This document shows, in pieces, positions 41,541 through 52,874 of a stretch of 64,000 nucleotides of DNA (the stretch's first letter is position 1; every line of letters begins with the position of its first letter). Both the position numbers and the translations under genes were made by a program. The DNA is from Capra hircus (Eukaryota > Chordata > Mammalia > Artiodactyla > Bovidae). The notes below the pieces were generated by a model. That model was not told where the DNA came from. It made no database searches and worked only from the letters and a program-made list of their open reading frames with translations. Where the stretch lies: NCBI RefSeq assembly GCF_001704415.2, contig NC_030826.1:53011362-53075361 (forward strand), written 5' to 3'.

Positions 41541-44190
41541 ATTGAGCGTGAACAAGACAAAGCCCTGCTCCCGCTCTCCAGAGATTTCATGGGAGTGACA
41601 GACACCAGTTAAAATGTAAATAAAATGAATAGACTGCTATCTGCGCCCCGTAGACTCATCTTTAAGCCTCATTTCCAGTACCTCAGACATCCACAATCCT
41701 GTCTATCCTTAGGCACGGTGACTAGCTTGTCCTGGGTTAGTAGCTCTGAGTGTCCAGGACGTTTGAACACCCTTCCCTCAGGTCACACAATCATGTCAGT
41801 GATAGAGAAACTGAGGCTTGGATTACAAGGACAGTTCTTTCAGGGTGGTGGGGATCATTAGAGAGGGTTGGAGGTCCTACCTGAGAATCCAGGGCTCTTT
41901 TGCCCCAACCCTTTCACCACCCAGGGCTGCCCCCCTTCCCAAGGCTCAAAAAACCTTCAGCCATCCCCCAGGGAGTGGATGAAATTGCTGATTCCCGGAC
42001 TCCAAGCCCAGCTTTTCTGAATCAGAAGCCCCAAGGAGAGTCAGCAAGCTCAATACTCAACACCACCTCAGGTGACTCTGAGACCACTCGCTGCGTTCGG
42101 GGAAGACAAGCCTCGGGCCTCCTCACTTCCTGGGACAGGGGATTTCCTCCTGGAACCTTGGCTAAGCCGGAGCTGGGAAATCAGCAGGGAGGGGAGGCCC
42201 AGGTTCACCACCCGCTTGCGAGGAGGCAAGTGCCGACAAGTGCAGCCCGTCCCTCTGCTGGGCTCCAGCCCCTGGGCCTCAGGCCGAGGATGGTGGCGGG
42301 TCGGGGGGAGGGGCACGGTGCGCCTTCCCCCCAGTGCTGAGCCCTCCCAGCTGTGCTGTGCTGGGAACAGGCCAGGCATTTGTGAAACCCTGGGTTAGCC
42401 TGACCCACTGTCATGAGGGCTGCCTGTGGAAGCTGGGGCAGGGAGGGGGGTGGGGGGCTGTTCCCAGAAGTGGGGAGAACTCTGGACTTCCCACTCCTGA
42501 GTGCTCCGGATTGCAGCACAGCCTTAAGCAACAGCGGTGGCCTGGAAGGCTGCGTTGCAGAGAGAACAGAGGCCCCCAGCTCTCATTTGAAGAGAAGCCA
42601 GGACTCTTGAGTGCTAAAACTGCATGCCTTCTTCGTTAATAACATCACAGCTGCTGTTCGTAGTAATAATTAGGCCCAGCCTTAGAGAAAGGTGGAAAAC
42701 CTAGACTTCAAAGAAGAAACACACAGAAGGCAAGTTCAGTATTTACATTACACAAGAAAAAGTGTTTCCTCTCTTTCACCTCCCCTCCCCCAAGTCTTAA
42801 ATCTTTCCATACAGAAAACACTATGTGGTGTCCATGATGTACAGGATGATGAAGGTATAGACAAGAAACATGAAATCCATGAGGACCGGTCCTCCAGGAG
42901 GCCTGTGTGTGCACAACCACAGGGGGTGCTGTTCACAATATGATCTTTGTAGGTGGGGTCCCATGACATTGTACGATGAGGACTGTAGTGGTTATGAGCT
43001 GTAGGGTGCATTAGTACCTGATGCTTACCTGCCCGGTGCCTCCAGGCGATGTCAACGAAGGTGGGAACCCTGTTCTGGGCACCGGGACCAATGCTGGAAA
43101 GACCACTGCCGACAGGGAGCATTCAGACTTTAAGAAGCATACATATAGTCTGAAAGGGGAACCAGACGTGAAAACCAAGAAGTATCCTAAAAAGGAATAG
43201 GTATAAAAATAAAATGGTATACAGGGTACAGCTGAGGGCCTCCAGGAGGAAATGACCTACAGTGCTTTCCCAGAAGAGATGACTCTGGTTGTGATGAGAA
43301 GTAGCAGGTGTTCTCTCAGCAGGCATGGGACAGCCAGGCATCCTAGTGATCAAAACAGGGAAATGGCCAAAAAAGGGAAAGGAAGACTTTGGGGAACTTC
43401 AAGACGTTTGGTGCGTCCCCATCAGGCACATCCAGGCCAGGCTCATCTTCCAGAAACGCTGCTTTCGTCACCATGTGACACACACAGTCCTTCCCCATAG
43501 GATGCATGCTGCTTCCTGGGGTGCTTTCCTCTAAGCCGGTTCCAGTATATTCACACTCTCATTCTCGAGGAAAGCTCATTGCTTTCAACTCCCTCACCCA
43601 CTCCACCCCCACACAGGGAGACTTAACTTCCTCCCTTCAAGGTGGTCTCCTCACCTGCCCACCATAGGCTTCCTACCTGTGAGCTTGGTTCATACGGGGG
43701 TCATCCCACCAGCCCAGACAGCCCTACTCTCTCCTCGAATTCTGCCTCTCTTTCGTGGCTGCCAGTTTCTTCCAAACTGGACCATGAACTCTTTGAAGGA
43801 AGAACTCACTCTTATTCATTCCTTCAGCAATAATTTATTGAATGCCTACTCGGTACCAGGCACTGGATCTTCACAAAATCTAATAAGAGGGGGTCACGGT
43901 GCCTGGTGGAAACCCACCAAATGCTTGACCCCAAGTGCTTGACTGTACAAAAGAAGAAACTTCTTTACACAAAGGGGTTTCTGGAGTCGTTAAAATATGA
44001 TTTCAATCATTTACAACTTTTATTTTGGGAAGCAAAGAGGCATGTTTTAGTTTGAATACGTTGCATTTTGTTTCTTTCAAGACATCTTAATATGTTATCT
44101 TATTCCTACCTGAGGCAGCCCAGATGAAATATATTGCACTTTCCAGATAAGCAAACTAAGGTGTCAGTGGATTTAGGCTTGCCTCAAGTC
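41541..44190. other. intergenic, mostly unrecognised
   Basis: MIR-like sequence occurs at about 43810-43870 (TAATTTATTGAATGCCTAC, ACCAGGCACTGG) and 44120-44195 (TTTCCAGATAAGCAAACTAA, CAAGTCACACAG). No gene is seen. The AT-rich part 43960-44110 has no clear origin. Confidence 0.5.
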
Positions 44191-44194
44191 ACAC

Positions 44195-44412
44195 AGGGGC
44201 TTCCCAGGTGGCTCAGTGGTAAAGAACCTGCCTGCCAATGCAGGAGACTTAAGAGACCCAGGTTCGATTCCTGGGTCCGGAAGATCCCCTGGAGGAGGGC
44301 GTGGCCACACACTCCAGTATTCTTGCCTGGAGAATCCTGTGGACAGAGGAGCCTGGCGGGCTGCAGTCCATCAGGTCACTAAGAGTTGGACACGACTAAA
44401 ATGACTTAGTAC
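44195..44412 (+). mobile_element. Bov-tA SINE
   Basis: A complete tRNA-like head GGGGCTTCCCAGGTGGCTCA with CCTGCCAATGCAGGAG, and an A monomer ending GTTGGACACGACTAAAATGA. Confidence 0.95.
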
Positions 44413-44454
44413 GAACACACAAGTCGTACCGATGATCGATGGAAGGGGCAGACT

Positions 44455-44602
44455 CATGTTTTGGTTGCACTGAGTCTTATGGTGGCTCACGGACTGTGTT
44501 GCCCCGCAGCATGTGGGATCTTAGTTCTCTGACCAGGGATGGAAGTGGTGTCCCCTGCATTCCAAGATGGATTCTTAACCACCGAACCACCAGGGAAGAA
44601 GT
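44455..44602 (-). mobile_element. tRNA-derived SINE, reverse
   Basis: The complement runs from TTTGGTTGCACTGAGTCTTA through GTGGGATCTTAGTTCTCTG to CCACCAGGGAAG, a full head with short body. Confidence 0.87.
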
Positions 44603-44609
44603 CGCAGGA

Positions 44610-46290
44610 GCAGACTGACCACCTGCCCTTTCCACCATTACCCGTATGTGCATGTGAGAGCTCCCCCATCCAGGATCTCCACTTAACAGCCACTGTGAAG
44701 GCTCCCCAGGGGACCCAAATGGCTTCTGGATCCACACCTGGCTCTCATCAGAGACCAGTCAGCCATGGAGGGCAGTCCTGGGGCTACCATTCCATCCACT
44801 GAGGCCTTAGGAATGCCAGGATCTTCCCACCTCCCAGTGGCTGGGAGCCTCAGATATTCAGGGCTGGTATTCCCAATGGGCTAGAATAGCCAAGGAAACA
44901 CTCCTGAGACCTCTGGCCAACCCAATGTGCAGAGCTTTGTGCGAAGCCTCAGAGAACCTCAGTATCACTCTAAACTATTCCTCTGAAAGCCAGGGAAGGG
45001 ATGAGATGACCTCTATATCTCTTTCTGTTATAGAATTCTATGAAGAGGAGGCTGGAGGGAAAGGAGCCAGTTTGGGAGGGAGACAGGCTGGCTGGCTTTG
45101 GAGCGTGGTCCTCTGGCCACTCACTGCTCTTTTCACTGTCCCTTGGCACCTGGTAAAAGTAGGCAAGGGTCTCTGGAGGGAAGGCCACCCAGAAGCTATT
45201 CAGAGACCAACCCGCATTGCCCGATGAGAGGGTGGGGACAGCCCGTGGCTATGGAATCTGTCCTCCACACTGGGGCTTCCCCACTGGACTTTTCAGACCA
45301 TCACTCCAGGGGTTGCCTGGGAACTCCAGCAAGGACCCTGACCAAGCTCTGGCCAGAGCCCTGGAGTGGAGGGGAGGAGCCCAGGAGAGCAGCCCAGCCC
45401 TCCCCCAGGCGTCCTGCCAGGCCTCTCCAGCCTTAGAGGAGCTGCGAAGGTCAGCCAAGGGGCCCTGCTGCAACAAGAGACCTTGTGCCCACACCAGGAT
45501 AAGGACTGAGCTGGTCCGTCCTGAGTGGGGGAAGGGAGGGGCCTCAACCACGGCAGAAGATACAAGGCCCTGGTACCATCAGGCCAGACTCCGTCATTGG
45601 TATGAGAGACATCTGGAGAGGGAGGATCTATAAGGGCCAGATTCCCAGTAGAGGCTGCAGGCCCCTGAGAGAAAGATGGAGCAATGGCCAGAGATTCCTG
45701 GAGGACTTCCTGCACATGCCCGGGGTAGACACGTTGCTGCGTGCACAAGCTGCTCTGCACATTCTGAGCTCTGTCTGTAAACGTGATGCCCAGTACCATT
45801 CCTCCGTTGTGCGCTGTACATGAGCTTTCCACAGGATGATGCATGATGGTGAATCACCCCAGCCTAGCTTCCCACCATGAGCAACACAGCAAATCCGGAG
45901 ATGACTGACCAGGATCCAGCGGCAACGTGATGGCAGGGGTCCGATCTCTTCTCTGGGAAGACAAAGCGGGCCTGAACCAGGATCACAGGTTTTCTAGGCC
46001 TCAGAAGCACGATTTAAGCAAATGAGTCAGCCTGCTCAGGGTTCTGCTCCCTGGTCTCAGGGGCCCTCCCTGCAGGTTTCTGGAGGGTTCAGTAGGAAAC
46101 AGACAAGGACTGCAGGAGAATCTGTCGACCGTGGTTCTCCCGCTGGCCTGTGGAGTAAGAATAAAGATGGGTTCACCAACCCGTAGCTGTCTTCTTGGCC
46201 CCATCTCTGCAGGGAAAGAGCCCGCCCCCATGCGTCTTAAGGATCTCACATACTTTCAAGGCCTGCTTCTGATGCGCCGAGCACTCTAAG
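44610..46290. other. intergenic, nothing recognised
   Basis: The largest frames (45217-45633 plus, 45293-45844 minus) overlap each other and resemble no known protein. Confidence 0.5.
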
Positions 46291-46294
46291 CCTG

Positions 46295-46455
46295 TGATAG
46301 GCAGGAACATATTTAATTCTCCAGCAACGCCCTGAGTTAGGTCCTATTACTGTCCCCGTATTTATAGTGGAGGGAACTACAGAACAAAGATGCAGTGTGA
46401 CGTGCCTAAAGTCACACAGCTACCCAGGAGCAGAGCTGGATCCAAACCCAAACAT
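46295..46455 (+). mobile_element. MIR SINE
   Basis: CCTGAGTTAGGTCCTATTAC, GAGGGAACTACAGAACAAAG and CTAAAGTCACACAGCTACCC follow the MIR core in order. Confidence 0.65.
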
Positions 46456-46659
46456 CCGAGCTGCACAGTGTCTGCCAGCCTCACTGAGGCACTGCACACG
46501 GGCACAGAAGCCCTGGACTGGCAGAGTGCCGGCTGTAGGGCAGGAAAGTCAGGTGGGTACATGTCTCAGATCACTGCTTCCTGGCAAATGACCTGGAGTG
46601 GGTACCTCCAGGTCACGTGGGTAGCTCCATGACCTAGTAATGGTCTTGCCTTGGTTCTT

Positions 46660-47110
46660 TTTTAAAAATTGTTTATCTAGTTGCGGCTGTGCTGGGTCTT
46701 CATAGCTGAGTGAGCTTCTCTCTAGTTGTGTTGCTGCAGGGGCTGCTCTCGAGTTGCATTGCACAGGCTTCTCATTGCGGCGGCTTCTCCTGTCGCAGAG
46801 CATGGGCTCCAGCGCGCTCAGGGCCCACGGGCTCAGTTGCTGCGGCTCCCGGGCTCTAGAGCACATGCTCAATAGTTGTGGCGCACAGGCTTAGCTGCTC
46901 CAGGGATCATCCCGGATCGGGGAGCCAACCCGTATGTCCTGCATCAATGTGTTCTCAGTCCCTCAGTCGTGTCTAAATCTTTGTGACCCCATGGACTGTA
47001 GCCTGCCAGCCTTCTCTGTCCATGGGGATTTTCCAGGCAAGCATACTGGAGTGGGTGCCATTTCCTACATTGGTAGGCAGATTCTCTACCACGGAGCCAG
47101 GAGAGAAGCC
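46660..47110 (-). mobile_element. tRNA-derived SINE (CHR/SINE2 type) carrying an inserted Bov-A monomer
   Basis: A perfect 15-bp duplication CTTGCCTTGGTTCTT (46645-46659, 47111-47125) bounds the whole block, so it is one insertion event as seen from its edges. The host SINE reads on the minus strand from GGGCTTCTCTCCTGGC to a T-rich end at 46660. A Bov-A monomer of about 120 bases (about 46946-47069) interrupts the tRNA-like head. Confidence 0.9.
46946..47069 (-). mobile_element. Bov-A monomer nested in a tRNA-derived SINE head
   Basis: The complement of one A unit, from CTCAGTCCCTCAGTCGTGTC to GAGTGGGTGCCATTTCC. The host sequences CCTGCATCA and CCTACATTG at its edges look like a degenerate target duplication. 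Confidence 0.75.
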
Positions 47111-47449
47111 CTTGCCTTGGTTCTTAATCTATAATGCGCATCTCAACAAAACCTGATTCATGGGTTGTCGTGAGGTGGAGACAAGATCATGTCACAGGGT
47201 TAGTACTATGAGCAAGGCTTCCCTGGGACCAGCAAGATTCAAAACGACCTCCCACAGTCACCCGCATCAAACTCCCCACCCTCGTGCTATGAGAGAAGTG
47301 GAGACCCGACAAGCCTTGGCCACGGTTTCCTGTCCGGGTGGGAGGAGGGTGCTTAGGAAGCGTTCCTTCCTGTCTCCTCCTTGCTCTCTTCCAGGCTTTT
47401 GCTTTCTGTGCCTGCTGCATTTCCTTCTTGTTTTCCACAACTGCCCTCT

Positions 47450-48225
47450 GTCTGACATTTGGTGCTCATAGGAGTTTCCTGGGGCTGCTGTAACAAAGGT
47501 CCACAAACTAGGGGGTTTAAAACAACAGAAATGGATTTTCTCAGTCTTGGAGGACAGAAGTCCCAAATCAAGACGTCAGCAGGGGGCTTCCCTGGTGCTC
47601 CAGTGGTTAAGAATCCATCTTGCAATGCAGGGGTCACCAGTTTGATCCTGGTCCGGGAAGATCCCATGTGCCACCGAGTAATAAAGTAACAAAGCCTGTG
47701 CACCAAAACTACTGAGCCTGCGCTCACTCGTGAGCCTCCAGCCACAATTCCTGAAGCCCCTGGCCTTTGCTCCACAACGAGAGAAAGGACTGCAAGGAGA
47801 CGCCCGCACACTGCAACTAGAGGGGAGCCCCTGCTCAGCAACGAAGACCCAGCACAGCCAAAATTAAATGAATAAATATTTTTTAAAAATAGAGGTCAGC
47901 AAGGCCATGTGCCCTCTGAAGTCTCTAGGGGAGAATCCTCTCCCCAGCACTTGGTGATCACTGGCAAGCCTCAGCAGTGTCTGGCTTGTAGGCGTCTCAC
48001 TCCAGTTTCCGCCCGTCTTCAAACGGCCATCTTCCCCGAGTGCCTGTATCCAGGCCCATCGCCCTCTCCTCGTGTCCAGTCGTTGGATTAGAGCCCAAAC
48101 AAATCCAGGATGACCTCATCTTAACTAAAGACATCTGCAAAGACCCTCTTTCCAAACAAGGTCACATGCAAGGCTCTAGATGGACACGGATGTGGAGGAT
48201 TCTGTTCAACCCGGTACTGCCGACT
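47450..48225. mobile_element. old interspersed repeat, family not named, split by a SINE
   Basis: GGGCTGCTGTAACAAAGGTC, ACAACAGAAATGGATTTTCT and GGAGGACAGAAGTCCCAAAT, then after the SINE GCCATGTGCCCTCTGAAGTC, TGACCTCATCTTAACTAAAG and AAGACCCTCTTTCCAAACAA. This order is a common old mammalian repeat that I recognise but cannot name with certainty. Confidence 0.55.
47585..47894 (+). mobile_element. tRNA-derived SINE (CHR/SINE2 type), full length
   Basis: Head GGCTTCCCTGGTGCTCCAG, body CTGAGCCTGCGCTCACTCG, tail CAGCCAAAATTAAATGAATA. The target duplication is GTCAGCAGGG (47575-47584) and GTCAGCAAGG (47895-47904), one mismatch. Confidence 0.93.
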
Positions 48226-50325
48226 GGTCCTGCAAGATCTAAAACTAAGAACATTTTATTTATTTTTTTTTTTCCTTGCCTCTTCCAGGAAGAGAGCCTG
48301 ACCAATGTGTCCTGCTTTGCTCTTGGGGGGAGGAAAGAGAGGAAGGCCCTTTTATGTTCCATCCAAGACACCTTGAACAAAGAACAGGCTGAAAAGATGC
48401 CCGGGGATGTACCCAGCAGATAGCCTGGCCAAGGGCAGGGCTGAGAGGCAGTCTGCATGGCCAAGGGCAGTCCTCTTGGGGAGGAGGGAGATGCGTCTGC
48501 AGCCTGCTTGGCATGGCCTGGTCCTCCTCAGACATTGCCTCATTTAGCTGCAGGGATATTTCCTACATTTCTCTGGTGAAGGGCTTCAGTATTAGCAACC
48601 TCAAATGACCCTACACACAAGAAAGAGCATCCTCTAGAAAGCTTATTCTGCGCTTCCTCGGCCAAGAGACAGAAGGAAGGTGAAGCCTCAGGGCTGGGCG
48701 TAGGAGATCTGGCCAGTGCCACACCGTTGCTTGGCAATGTCACCTAGGGAAAAGTCCAGGGGATGCCCAACAGCGAGCTCTTTGCAAAGCCCTGGGTATC
48801 TGATGGTGAGGTGGACACAGGCGCATAGCAGCCTCCATCCCTCAGCTGCGCCTGTTGGACCAGACAACCAGGTTAGAGAGACAGCTAGGGATATGAAGCG
48901 AAGGGACTTTCATCTGCGCCTTCCATCACTGCAGCATTATCATCATCAGAGAGGAGGCATGAAGAAGAAAGCTCCAGGTGGTCTGTTACAGATGAAGGGG
49001 AAGTTCTCAGGTCCTGCCCTCACCCACAGCCTCGCAGCCCCTTCCCTCTGCTCCTCAGTCCCTCACCTACATTTGGAGACTCTGGACAAACCTCTGGTCC
49101 TGAGAGGCTTTCTGGGGGCCCCAGGTCTGATAATCTAGAGCCTGGGAAAGGAGAAAGGGAGGAGGCCAAGAAGGCAGTGGCTTTTGCTCTTACCTGAACC
49201 ACAGGAAGGGGACCGCCTACCCCAGCATACCCGCAGGTGCTCTTCCGGGGACAGGAAGTCAGCTGAGCACTGAGCAAACAGCACCCTGGGGGAGGGGCTC
49301 AGGCACCTGGGCAATCAGCTGCCCCCCTCCCCCACTACTTTCCTGCTTTTCTGGGCCACACTGGTTCCCACACTCAGGAGGCCAGACGGAGTGGGGATTA
49401 GGAGCCTGTGTTGTCTCCCCAGTTCAGTTTGCCTCCTCAGAGTTAGGAGACCAGGGTAGGTCTCTGAGTCTGCTCCCTACCTGTTACAGTGGTAACAGGT
49501 AATAATACATCTCCGCTTCCCAGGGTTGTTGTCATAGGCCAGTGAGTGAACATAGTGAGCCCCGGGTCCACACTGGCTGCTCTGCTGCCCCTGGGAAGGG
49601 GCTGAGCCCAGACAATTTCTTGCAAATAATCTGGCATACCGCTTAAGGGAGAAATGGTGCCCTCCTGGCAGACCTACCTGGTCTGCTAACACTCCTTGGG
49701 AAAGCAGTAATTCCTGTCTCCACTTCTCACACTGCGTGAGCTCTCACCCCACCAGGGCCCCTCTCTGGCTGGCCTGCCCAACCACAGGACAATCAGGCTT
49801 TTAGCCAGGCAGTTACAGTAAGCCAGGCCCGCCCTTCCTTACATGGGGTACCACGGCTCTCAGGTCCTGGGGCCTTGGTTGTTTTCCCAAAGAGGAGACT
49901 AATGGGGGATCACCAGCCCCTTCCCAACCTGGTACCCTGGGCTGGCTCCTAACCCCATCTCCAGGACATGCTGGTGTTCCCAGCGATTTCCAGGGGCCGC
50001 TCAGTCCTGGCAACCAACCGGTCCAAGCTGCAAAGGGCAGCTGAAGCAGCAACTAACGTTTCAGAAGGAGCGACTGACTCACTTCAGCCAGGCTGGGCCC
50101 CCTGTTAATATTCTTGGACCGCAGCCTGGGATTCCTGCAGGTTCCGACAGCAAGTTAAGCCATCCTCTTGTAGGAGGCGGCTTCCAAGGTAACCCTGAGA
50201 GGAGAGGAGGAGGGGAGAGCCCTGGCAAGGGTGTTGATTCACCCAAGAAGCTCCAGGCCTGGGGGACAGGATAGCCCCCCGCCTGATTAAACAAGGAAGG
50301 GGGAGGAGGAGGGAAACAGGACCCT
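48226..50325. other. intergenic, nothing firm
   Basis: A T-rich tract followed by CTTGCCTCTTCCAG|GAAGAG near 48265-48295 looks like a splice acceptor, but no exon could be supported after it. No repeats are recognised. Confidence 0.45.
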
Positions 50326-50329
50326 ATCT

Positions 50330-50465
50330 ACAGAGCAGGACACATTACATAATTATTCTATTTTAATCACAACCACCCTGGTTAATAGATATGACTAATC
50401 GCTGGTTAATAGATGAGGAAACTGAGGCTGGGAGAGGTTAAGGAGGCTAGCAGGTGGGTGGAGGG
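50330..50465 (+). mobile_element. MIR SINE fragment
   Basis: GGACACATTACATAATTATT, TTAATAGATGAGGAAACTGA and GGCTGGGAGAGGTTAAGGAG match the MIR core. A 14-bp segment CTGGTTAATAGATA/G is duplicated within it. Confidence 0.6.
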
Positions 50466-50559
50466 TGGTGAGGGGAGAAGGCTGCACGGGCAAAAAGTGA
50501 GGTCAGCTCCCTTTTAAACAGCTCAGCCTGAGGGTCCAAGGAGGGTAACAAACAGCAGG

Positions 50560-51200
50560 GAGCCTGTGTTGCCCCGTCCCCCACCCAGGCGCACCTCTCG
50601 GTGGGCAGAGCCGGCACAGAGCCTCCCCAGGACCCCCTGGTCTGGGACTGCATCTGACCGGGACCCCGCCGGAGCAGAGTGTGGGCTCGGATGGCGGTGG
50701 CCCTGGAGGTGGGTCCCTGCCACCCCTCCCCCAGTCGGCGGGATCTCTAGACTCCTCTGCCCCGGCGGGGGACCGGGCGCCAGTACACTGACCCGTACCG
50801 CGGTCGGGGGACGCTTTGATCCCGATCCCACCCACCTAGTGCGTGCCCCTGGCAACTGCGCCTCTGCAGGCTGCGTTTAAAGGGGAAGTGTATCGACACA
50901 GACACACAGCCGCCCAATCTCGCCGCCAGCTGCGGATTCAACAGACCTTCCACCAGCGCGGCCGGCCCCCAACCGGCTTCCTCGCCGGCTGAGGTCAGCG
51001 CCCCGCCCCGCCGCCCCGCACCTGGCCTCGCGCCCGGGATCCCTGCCCCGGGTCCCCGGTCCCTGCCGCGCTCTCGGGTCCCCGCTCCCAGGCGCGGGGC
51101 GGCCCCTCTCGCCCGCCGCCCGCGGACCTCCCGGCCGAGCCCTATTTCGGGCGCTGGCGCCGCTGGCCCGGGCAACCCTGCCCGGAAGGCAGGCTATTCT
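50560..51200. promoter_or_regulatory. orphan CpG island
   Basis: Dense CpG with SP1-type CCCCGCCCCGCCGCCCCGC near 51001-51020. No exon or known protein is recognised. It may mark an unannotated promoter; strand is unknown. Confidence 0.5.
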
Positions 51201-51797
51201 GGGCTGGGCGGCCAGAGCAGCTGCGGCCCCAGGGCTTCCCGGCAGGGTGCGCGCCTGGGACAGAGGGCACGCTGGGGCAGGGCTCCCCTCCTCCCCCCAC
51301 CGCCCCACCTTCCTTCCAGTCCACGCCCAGCTCCTCTCCCCTTTTTTTTTTGCCAGACCCAGGTCCTTCCCTCAGCCGGGAACACTCTCTGGTGCCTGAT
51401 TGCGGACAGTGTCCAGAGCCTATGGCCACGATGCTCCTGCCTGCGGTGCCCAGCGCGCAGGTGCGGGCGCCTGAGCCTCTCTGTCCTCTGCTCGCATCTC
51501 CGTCTGGGGTGGTCTTCCTAACGCCCTGTGCTCCTCTGGGAACAGCCACTCTCCCCGCGTGTCCCATTTACCTACCCCCTCAACCCTACCCATGCGTCTA
51601 TGTGGTTCAACACGGAATCCCCAGTGGCCAGCACAGGGTAAGGTTTAGAGAGATTCAGTGGCTTGCTTCCCTGTCGAGGTCAGCGCCCAAGCCCAGCTGG
51701 CCGGCAGAACATCCCCTGACCCTTGAGCCTTGGCTGTTGGGTCCCCAGGTGCCCCACCTTTAGCCCCAGGCTCTTTCCCTGGCAGTTTACACCCCTT

Positions 51798-51961
51798 GCT
51801 TCTTCATGTATTTCGCTGTGTCAGGTCTTAGTTTTGGCATTGGAGGTCTTTAGTTGCTGCTTATGGGATCTTAGTTCCCTGACAGGGGATCGAACCTGGC
51901 CCCCTGTATTGGGATTGGGAGTATGGAGTCTTAGCCACTGGACCACCAGGGAAGTCCCTCA
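51798..51961 (-). mobile_element. tRNA-derived SINE, reverse
   Basis: The complement from TTCATGTATTTCGCTGTGTC through CCTGACAGGGGATCGAACCT to CCACCAGGGAAGTCCCT. Confidence 0.9.
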
Positions 51962-51996
51962 GCTTCTTTTCTTTTTCTTTCAAATTATCCCACTAG

Positions 51997-52462
51997 TTCA
52001 GTTCAGTAGCTCAGTCATGTCCGACTCTTTTCGATCCCATGGACTGCAGCATTCCAGGCCTCCCTGTCCATCGCCAACTCCCAGAGTTTACTCAAACTCA
52101 TGTCCATTGAGTCAATGATGCCATCCAACCGTCTCGTCCTCTGTTGTCCCCTTCTCCTCCTGCCTTCAATCTTTCCCAGCATCAGGCTCTTTTCCAATGA
52201 ATCAGTTCTTCCCATCACATGGCGAAAGTATTGGAGTTTCAGCTTCAGCATCAGTCCTTCCAATGAATACTCAGGACTGATTTCCTTTAGGATGGACTGG
52301 TTGGATCTCCTTGCAGTCCAAGGGTCTCTCAAGAGTCTTCTCCAACACCACAGTTCAAAAGCATCAATTCTTCGGCGCTCAGCCTTCTTCACAGTCCAAC
52401 TCTCACATCCATACATGACCACTGGAAAAACCATAGCTTTGACTAGATGGACTTTTGTTGGG
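51997..52462 (-). mobile_element. BovB (RTE) LINE 3' fragment
   Basis: The complement of the last 0.47 kb of BovB, starting TTCAGTTCAGTAGCTCAGTC. The flanking ATCCCACTAG (51987-51996) and ATCACACTAG (52463-52472) form a near-perfect target duplication, so this is a complete 5'-truncated insertion. The coding remnant is the C-terminal end of the RTE protein and is broken. Confidence 0.93.
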
Positions 52463-52479
52463 ATCACACTAGTACTTGT

Positions 52480-52870
52480 GCGTAAAACATGTGTACCAAA
52501 CGTATACTTAAACTCAGTTAAAATAAATCAAAATAAGTGATATGTGAGTAAAAAATAAAACTTAGTGAGTAAAACACGTGTATCTGATGTATTCTGGAGG
52601 AGGAAATGACAGTCCATTCCAGTATTCTTGCCTGGAGAATCCCATGGACAGAGGAACCAAATGGGCTACAGTCCATGCGGTCGCAAAGAGTTGAACATGA
52701 CTGAGCATGCACCTGATGCATACTTAAACTTGGTTAAAATAAACGAACAACCGGTTATATATGAACAAAAAAATAAAATTTAGTAAATTACATGTACCTG
52801 ATGCATAGTTAAACGCAGTTAAAATAAAGTTAAAAATCAATTATATGTGAATTAAAAGGAAAATTTATCC
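52480..52870. repeat. AT-rich minisatellite of about three units with a SINE in the middle
   Basis: Units share (G/C)ATACTTAAAC..., (C/T)(A/T)GTTAAAATAAA and TAAAATTTAG(T)AAA blocks, about 80-90 bases each (roughly 52487-52572, 52573-52592 plus 52713-52790, and 52791-52870). A Bov-A monomer splits the second. Confidence 0.8.
52593..52712 (+). mobile_element. Bov-A monomer in the minisatellite
   Basis: A single A unit from TCTGGAGGAGGAAATGACAG to GAACATGACTGAGCATG. CTGATGTAT (52584-52592) and CTGATGCAT (52713-52721) flank it. Confidence 0.85.
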
Positions 52871-52874
52871 CCAT

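Noticed and set aside
48240..48425. Possible splice acceptor and exon (CTTGCCTCTTCCAG|GAAGAG)
   Set aside because: The acceptor pattern is good, but no conserved frame or matching donor could be supported. It remains a note only.
50747..51567. Arg/Gly-rich frames in the CpG island near 51 kb
   Set aside because: Stop codons are rare because of GC content; no protein similarity is recognised.
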